Shown here in pieces: positions 16,801 through 24,301 of a DNA stretch of 62,551 nucleotides; the stretch's first letter is position 1; every line of letters begins with the position of its first letter. Origin of the DNA: an uncultured Bacteroidales bacterium (lineage in GTDB: Bacteria > Bacteroidota > Bacteroidia > Bacteroidales > F082). The stretch covers positions 1 to 62,551 of the forward strand of contig ONJF01000018.1 in assembly GCA_900318085.1 (NCBI GenBank). Reading direction: 5' to 3'. A program made the translations under genes and the position numbers. The notes under the pieces were generated by a model, which saw nothing but the letters and a program-made list of their open reading frames with translations, did no database searches and was not told the DNA's origin.

Positions 16801-17050
16801 AAGTGTACTTCTTGAAGCCCAAGTTGTACACGTTGACGTTGCTGACCGAGTCCAAATAATACGTTTCCTTCTGATCTTTGAGAAGGTTGATCTGTGACTC
16901 GTCTCCATTTGACAGTTTAGTAGCCTCTGCTTCAGCATATTTCTCAGCTTTCTTTTCCACGCGCTTGGTCACCAAAGTGAACGAGAGCTGGTAGAGAAAG
17001 ATGAGAGCGAAGATAATGGCTATCACCCTGATTGCTCCTTTGTTTTGCAT
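13871..17050 (-). CDS. secDF: SecDF fusion, protein translocase subunit
   Basis: Inner-membrane RND-type protein that uses the proton gradient to help pull secreted proteins across after SecA. SecD and SecF are fused in one 1059-aa chain, as usual in Bacteroidota. Residues ~1-700 form SecD (first helix near 7-24, LGLDLKGGMNVTLEV near 93, IDRFGVAQPNIQ) and ~715-1059 form SecF (LGIDFKGGRNYVVQF, VIFDRVREN). Between them a low-complexity Ala/Glu/Thr stretch (~285-345) lies in the periplasmic part of SecD. It has its own promoter (17127-17134) and terminator. Confidence 0.95.
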   Translation of the reverse strand: MQNKGAIRVIAIIFALIFLYQLSFTLVTKRVEKKAEKYAEAEATKLSNGDESQINLLKDQKETYYLDSVSNVNVYNLGFKKYTYRDAKEREINLGLDLKGGMNVTLEVSVKDIVKALSGDSQDPVFLQAMEEATRKQEESKGDFVTLFGEAFEKADPNASLASIFLYEFKDKGIDINSSNSDVLKVLKEESDAAIDRSYQILGTRIDRFGVAQPNIQKMENSGRILVELPGIKDPERVRKLLQGTAQLEFWETYNFSEVQQYFAEADAKLAEVRNAKEGVDTPEVTEAPADSTATVAEEGTEVAETVEPADSTATGDLLNELTENKTEEEQVVEDQTAEEIAKNHPLLAKLQMFNSNSARVGIAMVKDTAAINQMLAEARAMNIFPRQLKLAWTKDAQTYNGENGEGGAFLDLVALKMSRDNKCALGGEVITDARQDYGQNNQVEVTIQMNQEGAKTWKRLTSENIGKQIAIVLDDLVYSYPVVNGEIPNGRSSISGGGMTIEEAQDLANILKAGKLPAPARILEEQVVGPSLGKEAVQKGMWSMVFAFILVLVYMVFFYKKAGLVADIALLVNVFFLFGVLACLGSVLTLPGIAGIVLTLGMAVDSNVIIFERIKEEIKAGKGIKLAIADGYKNAYSAIIDGNVTTLITGIILIILGTGPVHSFAVTLCIGILTSLATSIFVSRLIFERMLDKERNISFSTKLTENFLQDKHYRFIDIRKTSFIICAIFLVVSLASLGIRGLNLGIDFKGGRNYVVQFDDPSIKVEDVREALAESKVNIDANAIHSALAMREDQEVEPWSTPEVKTYGTNGQVKVTTKFLINNDNTAVDSVIQVILYNNLKDLYQNNLSMSQFSSEDETVGILSTQKVGATIASDVTRKSIWAIIVALALMFVYIAIRFKKWQYGVASILALTQDTIIVLGMYSLFYNILPFTMEVDQSFIAAVLTVIGYSINATVVIFDRVRENVNLHPKSSWKENMTNAVNSTLTRSFNTSGSTLVVLLAIFIFGGDTIRGFIFALLVGVLAGTFSSVFLSTPFAYVLMKGNKKDKQIAEESESKK

Positions 17051-17126
17051 TTTAAAACTGATTTAATTATTTGACTTTTAATTTGTTAAATTTCAATACA
17101 AGCCTTTTTAGGCTATTACGAGCCTG

Positions 17127-17134
17127 CAAAAATA
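17127..17134 (-). promoter_or_regulatory. -7 box TATTTTTG for secDF
   Basis: Minus-strand box ~77 bases upstream of the secDF ATG. The leader contains a small AGCC/GGCT hairpin at about 17101-17113. Confidence 0.6.
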
Positions 17135-17144
17135 CGAAATATTT

Positions 17145-18458
17145 CTATTTATATTTCAACCACTTGAAAATTTCCTTGTAAGAAAGTTTTTTTCCGTACA
17201 TCAGGATGCCGGTGCGATAGATTTTGGCCGCTATCCAGGTCATCAAAACGAAGGTACCCGCCAAAAGCACGATGGAGAGCACGATTTGCCAGATGGGCAC
17301 GCCGAAAGGGATCCTCACCATCATGGAGATGGGGGAGGTGAACGGAATCATCGAGAGCCACACGGAGAGGTTCCCGTCAGGGTTGTTGACGATATAAAAA
17401 GAGGTGATGATGGCCACAATCAGGGGAACTGTGATGGGCAGCGTGAATTGCTGCGAGTCGGTGTTGTTGTCGACCAGCGACCCCACGGCTGCATAAAGGG
17501 TGGCATAGAGGAGGTAGCCCAAGATGAAGAAGGCGAGGAAGCAGCAAATGATGGTGCCGAAGTCGATGGAATGGACGATTTGCAAGATGTTTTGCACGCC
17601 CTCGTTGTTTGTGATGTCGTTGGCCGTGATCTCCTGCGCCATGACGGTGCCCTGCGATAGGATGTCGGGGTTGCTGAGACCCATGTAGGCCGAGAAACCG
17701 AGATACAACGCGCCAGTAAGCAGGATCCACATGACGAACTGGGTGAGGGCGACCAACGACACGCCGATGATCTTGCCCATCATCAGTTGGAAGGGCTTCA
17801 CGGAGCTGACGATGACCTCGATGATGCGGTTGGTTTTCTCTTCGGAAACGCCTTGCATCACCTGGCCGCCAAAGAAGATGATGAACATGTAGACCAGCAT
17901 GGCCAATCCGATGCCAAGGGCGAACTGGACTTTGGTGAAGGTCTCCTTTTCGTTGCCTTTCTCGTCCATGCGCATGATTTGAAGGTTGACATTGGTCTTC
18001 GCCGCGCTGACGATTTCAGGATCGACGCCCTGTGCCATCAGCTTCTGCTCCTCAATCTCCTTCTGCATCACGCTGCTGATGTAGCTCTCCACTTCCATGG
18101 GCACTTGACGGATGCTGTAGACTATGGCGTTTGAGGGGATGTTGAGCTGGGTAGGAGGCACATAGAGTGCCATGTCGAAGACGCCGCTTTTCACCAACTC
18201 TTTCACGGAGTCGATGGGTTGGCTGGGCATCAGCACGAAAGTGTGTTCCTTGGTGTCATGAAAACGCTCTTCAAACCAATGGCTTTCGTCGACGACGGCC
18301 ACGCGCAAGTGCTCGTTGCTGCTGTGAAGCGCAAGCATGATGGGGATGATGTAGATGGCTGCCATGAAGATAGGAGCCAGGAAGGTCAGGATGAGGAAGC
18401 TGCGCTTGCGTACGCGCGTCACATATTCGCGCTTGATGATGAGTCCGATCTTGTTCAT
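17145..18458 (-). CDS. ABC transporter permease (ABC-2/NatB-like)
   Basis: 437-aa membrane protein with a first helix at ~20-45 (SFLILTFLAPIFMAAIYIIP), a large extracytoplasmic loop (~45-190) and five or so further helices (~195-420). This is the ABC-2 type layout seen in NatB-like exporters. It overlaps its ATPase gene by 4 bases, so both should be made together. The substrate cannot be told from sequence; relatives export sodium, drugs or other small molecules. Confidence 0.85.
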   Translation of the reverse strand: MNKIGLIIKREYVTRVRKRSFLILTFLAPIFMAAIYIIPIMLALHSSNEHLRVAVVDESHWFEERFHDTKEHTFVLMPSQPIDSVKELVKSGVFDMALYVPPTQLNIPSNAIVYSIRQVPMEVESYISSVMQKEIEEQKLMAQGVDPEIVSAAKTNVNLQIMRMDEKGNEKETFTKVQFALGIGLAMLVYMFIIFFGGQVMQGVSEEKTNRIIEVIVSSVKPFQLMMGKIIGVSLVALTQFVMWILLTGALYLGFSAYMGLSNPDILSQGTVMAQEITANDITNNEGVQNILQIVHSIDFGTIICCFLAFFILGYLLYATLYAAVGSLVDNNTDSQQFTLPITVPLIVAIITSFYIVNNPDGNLSVWLSMIPFTSPISMMVRIPFGVPIWQIVLSIVLLAGTFVLMTWIAAKIYRTGILMYGKKLSYKEIFKWLKYK

Positions 18459-19378
18459 GAGGCTTGGTTTTGGGATTGCACTTCTTGGATGAAGATGTCG
18501 TTCATCGAGGGCAGCAACTCTTTGTAGGAGACGAGTTGCCCGACTTGGAGCAGTTGGTTGAGCAATTCGTTGGGCGAGGCGCTGAAGAGGGTAATCTTGG
18601 TCTCGCCGGGTTGGTCGGTCGGCTCCACCTTTATATTATTATAGGTGTCGGCAATGGCCATCACTTTGCCGAAATCGTCGCAACGCACCACGATCTCGCG
18701 TTGGTGGGTGTCGTGTTGCCGCTTGATGTCGCCCACCTTGCCTTGCAGGATGCTCTTGCCTTTATTGATTAAGGTGATGCTATCGCAAAGCTCCTCCACC
18801 GATGCCATGTTGTGGGTCGAGAGTAGGATGGTGGCCCCATTGTCGCGCAGTTCGAGGATGGCTTCCTTCAGCAGGTTGGCATTGATGGGGTCGAAGCCGC
18901 TGAAAGGCTCGTCGAAGATGAGGATCTCGGGCTCGTGGATGACGGTGGTGATAAACTGCACCTTTTGTTGCATGCCTTTCGAAAGCTCCTCCACTTTCTT
19001 GTCCCACCAGCCACCAATCTCAAACTTGTCGAACCAAGCCTTGAGTCTTTTTTGGGCTTCGGCTTTCTTGATGCCTTTGAGTTCGGCAAGGTAGATGGCT
19101 TGTTCGCCGACTTTCATCTTCTTATAGAGACCGCGTTCTTCGGGCAGGTAGCCGATACGGGCGATGTGGCTCTGGTTCAATTTCTCGCCGTTGATGAGCA
19201 CTTCGCCTGAGTCAGGTGCCGTGATTTGGTTGAGGATGCGGATCAGGGTGGTCTTGCCGGCGCCGTTAGGACCTAAAAGACCATAGATACACTGCGCGGG
19301 AATGTCAATGCACATGTGGTCCAAGGCCGTGTGGCCGTCGTATTTCTTGGTGACCTCGTTGACGGATATTTTAGTCAT
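18455..19378 (-). CDS. ABC transporter ATP-binding protein
   Basis: 307-aa nucleotide-binding subunit that partners the permease next to it. Walker A is GPNGAGKTT (~38-46), the signature is LSKGMQQKVQ (~134), and Walker B is ILIFDEPFSGFDP. The C-terminal third resembles the extra domain of NatA/DUF4162-type ATPases. The frame runs up to 19453 through a repeat block, but the ATG at 19378 gives the family start MTKISVNEVTKKYDG. Confidence 0.9.
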   Translation of the reverse strand: MTKISVNEVTKKYDGHTALDHMCIDIPAQCIYGLLGPNGAGKTTLIRILNQITAPDSGEVLINGEKLNQSHIARIGYLPEERGLYKKMKVGEQAIYLAELKGIKKAEAQKRLKAWFDKFEIGGWWDKKVEELSKGMQQKVQFITTVIHEPEILIFDEPFSGFDPINANLLKEAILELRDNGATILLSTHNMASVEELCDSITLINKGKSILQGKVGDIKRQHDTHQREIVVRCDDFGKVMAIADTYNNIKVEPTDQPGETKITLFSASPNELLNQLLQVGQLVSYKELLPSMNDIFIQEVQSQNQAS

Positions 19379-19384
19379 ATTGGT

Positions 19385-19475
19385 AATTAGGAATGCGGAA
19401 TGCGGAATGCGGAATGACGCAAAGCGACGTTGGGCTTCGCTCTCATTCAGCATTCAGCATTCATAATTCCGCATT
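19385..19475. repeat. 7-bp tandem repeats with complementary arms
   Basis: The left arm repeats GGAATGC (19385-19417). The right arm repeats CATTCAG/CATTCCG-like heptads (19443-19475), which are complementary to the left. The block fills the gap between dnaJ and the ABC ATPase gene. Confidence 0.8.
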
Positions 19476-20660
19476 TTAGTTAAAGTAGTCCTTAATCTTA
19501 CTGAAAAAGCTCTTCTCCTCGGCGGTGGGGTTGGGCCTGAAGTTGTCCGACTGGGCGAGTTGCTGCAGCAGTTTCTCTTCTTCCTTGTTGACTTTCTTCG
19601 GTACCCACACGTTGACGTTGACGAGCATGTCGCCGCTACCGTAGCCGTTGAGGATGGGCAGGCCTTTGCCTCTCAACCGCAGCACTTTGCCACTCTGTGT
19701 GCCAGGGGCAATCTTCACGCGCACTTTGCCGTCGACGGTAGGCACTTCGGCTTGGGTGCCCAAGATGGCCTCGGGTATGGTGATGAACAGGTTGTAGATG
19801 AGGTCGTTCTCGTTGCGTTCAAAGTCTGGATGCGGCTCTTCTTCTATGAGTACGTACAGGTCGCCATTGACGCCGTTGTGAGGTCCGGCATTGCCTTTGC
19901 CGCGCACGGTCAGCTGCATGTCTTGACTCACGCCGGCAGGGATGTCGATCTCGATGACTTCATCGCCTTTCATGATGCCTTCGCCACCGCAGTGGGTGCA
20001 TTTCTTCTTGATGACTTTGCCTGTACCATTGCAGGTGGGACACACCGATTGGGTCTGCATCTGTCCGAAGAAGCTGTTGACGGTCTGCACCACTTGTCCG
20101 CGGCCGTGGCAGGTGGGACAGGTCTCGGTGGAGCCGTCCTCCGATCCGCTACCATGGCAGTGGGTGCATGCCACATATTTGGTGACCTTGATTTTCTTTT
20201 TTACGCCGTGGGCGATCTCCTGCAGGTTGAGTTTCACCTTCACGCGGATGTTGGAGCCGCGTTGTTTGATGCTACCGCCTCGGCTGCCGCCTCCACTAAA
20301 ACCGAAACCACTACCGAAGCCGCCGAAGTCGAAGCCACGGCCGAACACGCTGTTGAGGATGTCGTTAAGGTCGAAGTCGCCGAAGCCGCCAAAGCCGCCT
20401 GCGCCCGTCGATCCGCCGTCCATGCCGGCGAAGCCGTAACGGTCGTAACGCGCCTTCTTGTTCTCGTCGCTCAAGACGGAATAGGCTTCCGAGGCTTCCT
20501 TGAATTTCTCCTCGGCGGTCTTCTTCTCTTCGTCGGTGCCGTTCACCCACTTGTCGGGGTGCCATTTCAAGGCGGCCTTACGGTAGGCGCTCTTTATCTC
20601 GTCAGGTGTAGAGTTTTTGTTGACGCCCAACACCTCGTAGTAATCTCTTTTTTCTGCCAT
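19476..20660 (-). CDS. dnaJ: chaperone DnaJ (Hsp40)
   Basis: Co-chaperone that delivers unfolded protein to DnaK and stimulates its ATPase. 394 aa: J-domain (1-70) with HPD in LKWHPDKW, a Gly/Phe-rich linker (~78-130), four CxxCxGxG zinc motifs ([32 protein letters not shown]; ~153-225) and C-terminal beta domains. It starts 14 bases after the grpE stop, so grpE-dnaJ form an operon. dnaK is not in the window. Confidence 0.97.
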   Translation of the reverse strand: MAEKRDYYEVLGVNKNSTPDEIKSAYRKAALKWHPDKWVNGTDEEKKTAEEKFKEASEAYSVLSDENKKARYDRYGFAGMDGGSTGAGGFGGFGDFDLNDILNSVFGRGFDFGGFGSGFGFSGGGSRGGSIKQRGSNIRVKVKLNLQEIAHGVKKKIKVTKYVACTHCHGSGSEDGSTETCPTCHGRGQVVQTVNSFFGQMQTQSVCPTCNGTGKVIKKKCTHCGGEGIMKGDEVIEIDIPAGVSQDMQLTVRGKGNAGPHNGVNGDLYVLIEEEPHPDFERNENDLIYNLFITIPEAILGTQAEVPTVDGKVRVKIAPGTQSGKVLRLRGKGLPILNGYGSGDMLVNVNVWVPKKVNKEEEKLLQQLAQSDNFRPNPTAEEKSFFSKIKDYFN

Positions 20661-20674
20661 TCTTGATTCCTTTC

Positions 20675-21313
20675 TTAGTTACCAACCACGACGCGCGCAA
20701 AGCGTATCACCTTGCCATTCAGTTTGTAACCCTTTTGGATGACATCCAGAACCTTGCCCTTCTTGTCTTCCTCGGGGGCGGGAATCATCGTCAGTGCCTC
20801 GTGTTCATCGGTGTTGAACTCAACGCCCATGGCCTCAATCTCCTCCAAGCCTTTCTTCTTCAAGGTGTCTTTCAACTTGTTGAAGATCAAGGTGACACCT
20901 TGCAAATCGGCCTCGTTGCCGTTCTTTCCCATGTTTTGCAGGGCACGCTCGAAGTCGTCCAACACAGGCAGGATGTCTTTGATGACGTTCTCCGATGCCG
21001 TGACGGTGAGGTCGAGTTTCTCCTTGGCGGTGCGCTTGCGGAAGTTGTCGAACTCCGAGAACAGTCGCAGGTATTTGTCGTTCAATTCGGCATATTTTGC
21101 CTTTTCTTCTTCCAAGGCCTTCTCCTGGGCATGGCGAATCTTGAAACGCTTCGATTTTTTTTCGGAAACATTGTCACCTTTGGCCTCTTGGGCTTCGACG
21201 TTCTGTTCTTGTTTCGGTTGTTCTTCGACGGCTTCTTGACTGCCTTCCATGTCGGGATTGACGGTGTCTTTCAAGGCATCGTCTTGATTGTTAACGTTTT
21301 CGTTTTCGGTCAT
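20675..21313 (-). CDS. grpE: nucleotide exchange factor GrpE
   Basis: Releases ADP from DnaK. 212-aa protein with a long acidic, disordered N-terminus (~1-55), a coiled-coil (~60-120, [19 protein letters not shown]) and the C-terminal beta domain ending in [20 protein letters not shown]. It is the first gene of a grpE-dnaJ pair. A hyper-acidic N-terminal tail of this length is common in Bacteroidota. Confidence 0.95.
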   Translation of the reverse strand: MTENENVNNQDDALKDTVNPDMEGSQEAVEEQPKQEQNVEAQEAKGDNVSEKKSKRFKIRHAQEKALEEEKAKYAELNDKYLRLFSEFDNFRKRTAKEKLDLTVTASENVIKDILPVLDDFERALQNMGKNGNEADLQGVTLIFNKLKDTLKKKGLEEIEAMGVEFNTDEHEALTMIPAPEEDKKGKVLDVIQKGYKLNGKVIRFARVVVGN

Positions 21314-21417
21314 GATATGTGTGTTTTGTTATTTTTATTCATTTTGCGCTAGGACACATCAAATCCTTTGCCAAAGCCGATGCTTTGACAAAATGGCAGA
21401 ATGAAATAGGGTAGGGT

Positions 21418-22740
21418 TCAGAGGCGTTCGATGAGCGGTCCGTCGAGGCTGAGGGCGTTCACACGCTTGTCGATGTACTGGTAGCCGCGTTCAATCTGGT
21501 CGCTGTTGTCGATGATGCTGTCGCCTTTGGCCGAGAGGGCGGCGATGAGCAGGGCGACACCGGCACGGATGTCGGGCGATGCCATGCGGATGCCTCGTAA
21601 GGCATGGGCACGGTCGAGGCCGATGACGTTGGCGCGGTGCGGGTCACAGAGGATGATCTGCGCACCCATGTCGATGAGCTTGTCGACGAAGAACAGACGG
21701 CTCTCAAACATCTTCTGGTGGATGAGCACGGTGCCTTTGGCTTGCGTGGCCACCACCAAGACGATACTGATGAGGTCGGGGGTGAAGCCGGGCCATGGCG
21801 CATCGGCGACGGTGAGGATGCTGCCGTCCATGAAGGTCTGCACCTCGTAATGTTCCTGTGCGGGGATGTAGATGTCGTCGCCCCGGTATTCCATCTGGAT
21901 GCCGAGCTTGCGGAAGACGTCAGGGATGATGCCCAACTCGTTTTTTCCCTCATGGTTGATGCCCGCGTTCTTGATGGTGATTTCACTGCCCGTCATGGCG
22001 GCCATGCCGATGAAGGAGCCCACTTCGATCATGTCGGCCAGCAAAGTGTGGTCGGTGCCGTGCAGGCTACTTACGCCTTGGATGGTCAAGAGGTTGGAAC
22101 CGACCCCTGTGATGTTGGCTCCCATGCTGTTGAGCATGTTGCAGAGCTGCACGAGGTAAGGCTCGCAGGCAGCGTTGAAGATGGTGGTGGTGCCTTCGGC
22201 CATCACGGCGGCCATCACGATGTTGGCCGTACCGGTGACGGAGGCTTCGTCAAGGAGCATGTAGCAGCCTTTCAGCCCGCCTTGCTGCACGCCGACTTGG
22301 TAGCTGTCGAAGTCGAAGATGGCACCAAGTTTTTGGAGACCGATGACATGGGTGTCGAGTCTGCGACGACCGATTTTGTCGCCACCGGGCTTGGGCATGT
22401 AGGCCTTGCCGAAGCGCGCCAGCATGGGACCTGTCATCATCACGCTACCGCGCAGTTTGGATGCGGTTGTCTGGTAGTCCGACCCCTTGAAATAGTCGAA
22501 GTTGAGTGATTTGGCTTGAATGATGATGTCGTGCCGGGTGGGACGCTCGACGCTGACTCCCATGCCTTCCAGGAGGGCAATCAGGTTGTTGATGTCGAGG
22601 ATGTCGGGCAGGTTGTGGATGGTGACTTTGTCTTCGGTGAGCAGACAGGCACAGAGGATTTGCATGGCCTCGTTTTTGGCGCCTTGCGGGATGATTTCGC
22701 CTTGCAGTCTGCCGCCGCCTTTTATCTTCAGTGATGCCAT
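21418..22740 (-). CDS. murA: UDP-N-acetylglucosamine 1-carboxyvinyltransferase
   Basis: First committed step of peptidoglycan synthesis: transfers enolpyruvate from PEP to UDP-GlcNAc. 440 aa, with the conserved Lys22 in PQGAKNEAMQ. The active-site loop reads KPGGDKIGRRRLDTH, with Asp121 where E. coli has Cys115. This Asp form is a known natural variant that still works but is not alkylated by fosfomycin. Upstream is a heptad-repeat block (22744-22859) rather than a plain promoter. Confidence 0.95.
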   Translation of the reverse strand: MASLKIKGGGRLQGEIIPQGAKNEAMQILCACLLTEDKVTIHNLPDILDINNLIALLEGMGVSVERPTRHDIIIQAKSLNFDYFKGSDYQTTASKLRGSVMMTGPMLARFGKAYMPKPGGDKIGRRRLDTHVIGLQKLGAIFDFDSYQVGVQQGGLKGCYMLLDEASVTGTANIVMAAVMAEGTTTIFNAACEPYLVQLCNMLNSMGANITGVGSNLLTIQGVSSLHGTDHTLLADMIEVGSFIGMAAMTGSEITIKNAGINHEGKNELGIIPDVFRKLGIQMEYRGDDIYIPAQEHYEVQTFMDGSILTVADAPWPGFTPDLISIVLVVATQAKGTVLIHQKMFESRLFFVDKLIDMGAQIILCDPHRANVIGLDRAHALRGIRMASPDIRAGVALLIAALSAKGDSIIDNSDQIERGYQYIDKRVNALSLDGPLIERL

Positions 22741-22743
22741 TTT

Positions 22744-22859
22744 TTTAATGCTGAATTAGGAATGCTGAATTAGGAATGCTGAATTAGGAATGCTGAATTA
22801 GGAATGCTGAATTAGGAATGACAATAATTCCGCATTCCGCATTCCTCATTCCGCATTTA
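22744..22859. repeat. 7-bp/14-bp tandem repeats with complementary right arm
   Basis: The left arm holds about five copies of the 14-mer GCTGAATTAGGAAT, i.e. two alternating heptads. The right arm holds heptads CATTCCG/CATTCCT. The ends are complementary (AGGAAT/ATTCCT). It occupies the whole space between murA and the DUF4290 gene. Confidence 0.85.
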
Positions 22860-22862
22860 TTA

Positions 22863-23576
22863 TTAAATTTTTCCCATTTCTTGCATGCGTTTCTTGTACG
22901 CCGGGTTGTTGGGGTTGTTCATGTTGGCCTTCAGGTTCGGCACTTTCTTCTTTTTCTTCTTGCCTTGTTGCGGCTGTTGTTGTTTGCCTTGGGGCTGTTG
23001 TGCCTTGCCAGCAGGCGTCTCGCCCGAAGCGTTCAGCTTGGCCTCGTCGTCGATGACAAGTCGTCCGCCGCTGATGGTCCTCAGATCGTCGATAATCACT
23101 TGGTCGCTGACGACGCTCTTGTTCCATTCCAGGTAGTCGCGTTTCATCTGGGCAGCCAGCGAATAGGCGAGGGCTTCGCGAATCTCGTCGTTCTCCTCCA
23201 GCGAGGCGGCCTCAATCATCTTGATGAGGTATTGGCCGTAGTGGCCATATTTTATAGTATTATTTTGATAGCCAATATGTTGCGGCTTCTTTTGGTGCTC
23301 TATTGGGGTGGGTGGGGCATAGGGACTGTCAAGGTCGAGGTTGTAGCCCGAAATCATATAGAGGTGATCCCAAAGCTTGTGCTCGTAGTCGCTCGACTGC
23401 TTAATATTGGGGTTCATCTGCACCATCACGCTGATGATGTAGCGGGCGGCTTCGGTGCGTTGTTCGCGGTCCTCGATTTCAGGCAGCTTTTTAATCATTT
23501 CTTGGATGCAGCGGCCATATTCCGAAATGACAATCTGCTCTTTCTCTGTATTGTAGGTCAATCCTGGTTTGTTCAT
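22863..23576 (-). CDS. DUF4290 domain protein
   Basis: 237-aa cytoplasmic protein matching the Bacteroidota-specific DUF4290 family: MNKPGLTYNTEKEQIVISEYGR at the start, then a helical domain to about residue 180 (HKLWDHLYMISGYNLDLDSPY). The last ~55 residues are a Gln/Lys-rich low-complexity tail. The family has no established function and is often found next to murA, as here. Promoter box at 23595-23602. Confidence 0.85.
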   Translation of the reverse strand: MNKPGLTYNTEKEQIVISEYGRCIQEMIKKLPEIEDREQRTEAARYIISVMVQMNPNIKQSSDYEHKLWDHLYMISGYNLDLDSPYAPPTPIEHQKKPQHIGYQNNTIKYGHYGQYLIKMIEAASLEENDEIREALAYSLAAQMKRDYLEWNKSVVSDQVIIDDLRTISGGRLVIDDEAKLNASGETPAGKAQQPQGKQQQPQQGKKKKKKVPNLKANMNNPNNPAYKKRMQEMGKI

Positions 23577-23594
23577 AATAATTCAATTTTGCTG

Positions 23595-23602
23595 CAAAGG
23601 TA
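23595..23602 (-). promoter_or_regulatory. -7 box TACCTTTG for the DUF4290-murA unit
   Basis: Minus-strand box 19 bases upstream of the DUF4290 start. It could also drive murA by read-through. Confidence 0.6.
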
Positions 23603-23688
23603 AAGGTTTTTCGGATGATAGCGCAATAAATAATAGTGGAAATGGAAAAAGGTATCACCTTGTAGTAGTCCACATCTGTGCTTCTCTA

Positions 23689-24018
23689 TTAGGTGTTGTT
23701 ATTTTGGGTAATGGTTTGCTCAGCCTGTTTTTTCGGTTCACGACGGCAATCCCAGAAATCGACAATTTCGATAACATCGTTGTTGATCCAATATACAAAT
23801 TTGTTCAAGTGTTTTACAACAATACTTCTATAGGGCACCTGGGCGTCTTCAAGAAGGGGCTCCAACGGACCAAGGAGTGGATTGTTGCTCAATAGTTTCA
23901 CAATGCGATGGATTTCATTTCTGAATTCCACTCTTGCTTCTACGCCAAACTGGTTTTGAATGTATCGAGCCGTTCGCATGATTTTCTTCTTGGCCTCATC
24001 TTCAACTATGATTCTCAT
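23689..24018 (-). CDS. ParE/RelE-family toxin
   Basis: 109-aa protein of the RelE/ParE superfamily: helical hairpin with RTARYIQNQFG at ~16-26, NNPLLGPLEPLLEDAQVPYRSIVV in the middle and the ending strand VIEIVDFWDCRREP. It overlaps the upstream small acidic gene by 4 bases, the usual antitoxin-toxin layout. The target (gyrase or ribosome-bound mRNA) cannot be told; the length and the V-x-Y-R-S core favour the ParE side. Confidence 0.8.
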   Translation of the reverse strand: MRIIVEDEAKKKIMRTARYIQNQFGVEARVEFRNEIHRIVKLLSNNPLLGPLEPLLEDAQVPYRSIVVKHLNKFVYWINNDVIEIVDFWDCRREPKKQAEQTITQNNNT

Positions 24019-24218
24019 AATGCCTCATAATGTAGCTCTTCTGCAGCCGTAAAAGATGATTTGTCCCGTGATTCTTCCTCAAATTCTTTGTCAAGCTCGA
24101 GGAGTAAATCTTCAATATCAGTGTAGTTACCTAAAGCAATCTGTCTGCGGCCTTCCTCGGCTCTTTCCAAAAGTTCCTCAACAGTGTAAGGCATTAACGT
24201 GTCTTCTTCTTTTTCCAT
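24015..24218 (-). CDS. antitoxin of the ParE-type pair
   Basis: 67-aa acidic protein (MEKEEDTLMPYTVEELLERAEEG...) located directly before the toxin with a 4-base overlap. The YTVEELLERAEEGRRQIALG helix pattern fits small antitoxins that pair with RelE/ParE toxins in Bacteroidota. An alternative start at the internal Met (MPYTVEE) is possible. Promoter box at 24246-24253. Confidence 0.7.
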   Translation of the reverse strand: MEKEEDTLMPYTVEELLERAEEGRRQIALGNYTDIEDLLLELDKEFEEESRDKSSFTAAEELHYEAL

Positions 24219-24245
24219 GGCATTTCCTTTCTTCTGTTACGAATG

Positions 24246-24253
24246 CAAAGATA
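24246..24253 (-). promoter_or_regulatory. -7 box TATCTTTG for the ParE-type pair
   Basis: Minus-strand box 28 bases upstream of the antitoxin ATG. Confidence 0.6.
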
Positions 24254-24301
24254 ATGTTTTTTTGAATCTGTAACTTTTTTTTGGAACAATAACGCTAAAA
24301 A

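Noticed and set aside
17145-19378. ABC pair as the lipoprotein exporter LolCDE
   Set aside because: The permease has the ABC-2 (NatB-like) layout rather than the MacB/FtsX fold of LolC/E.
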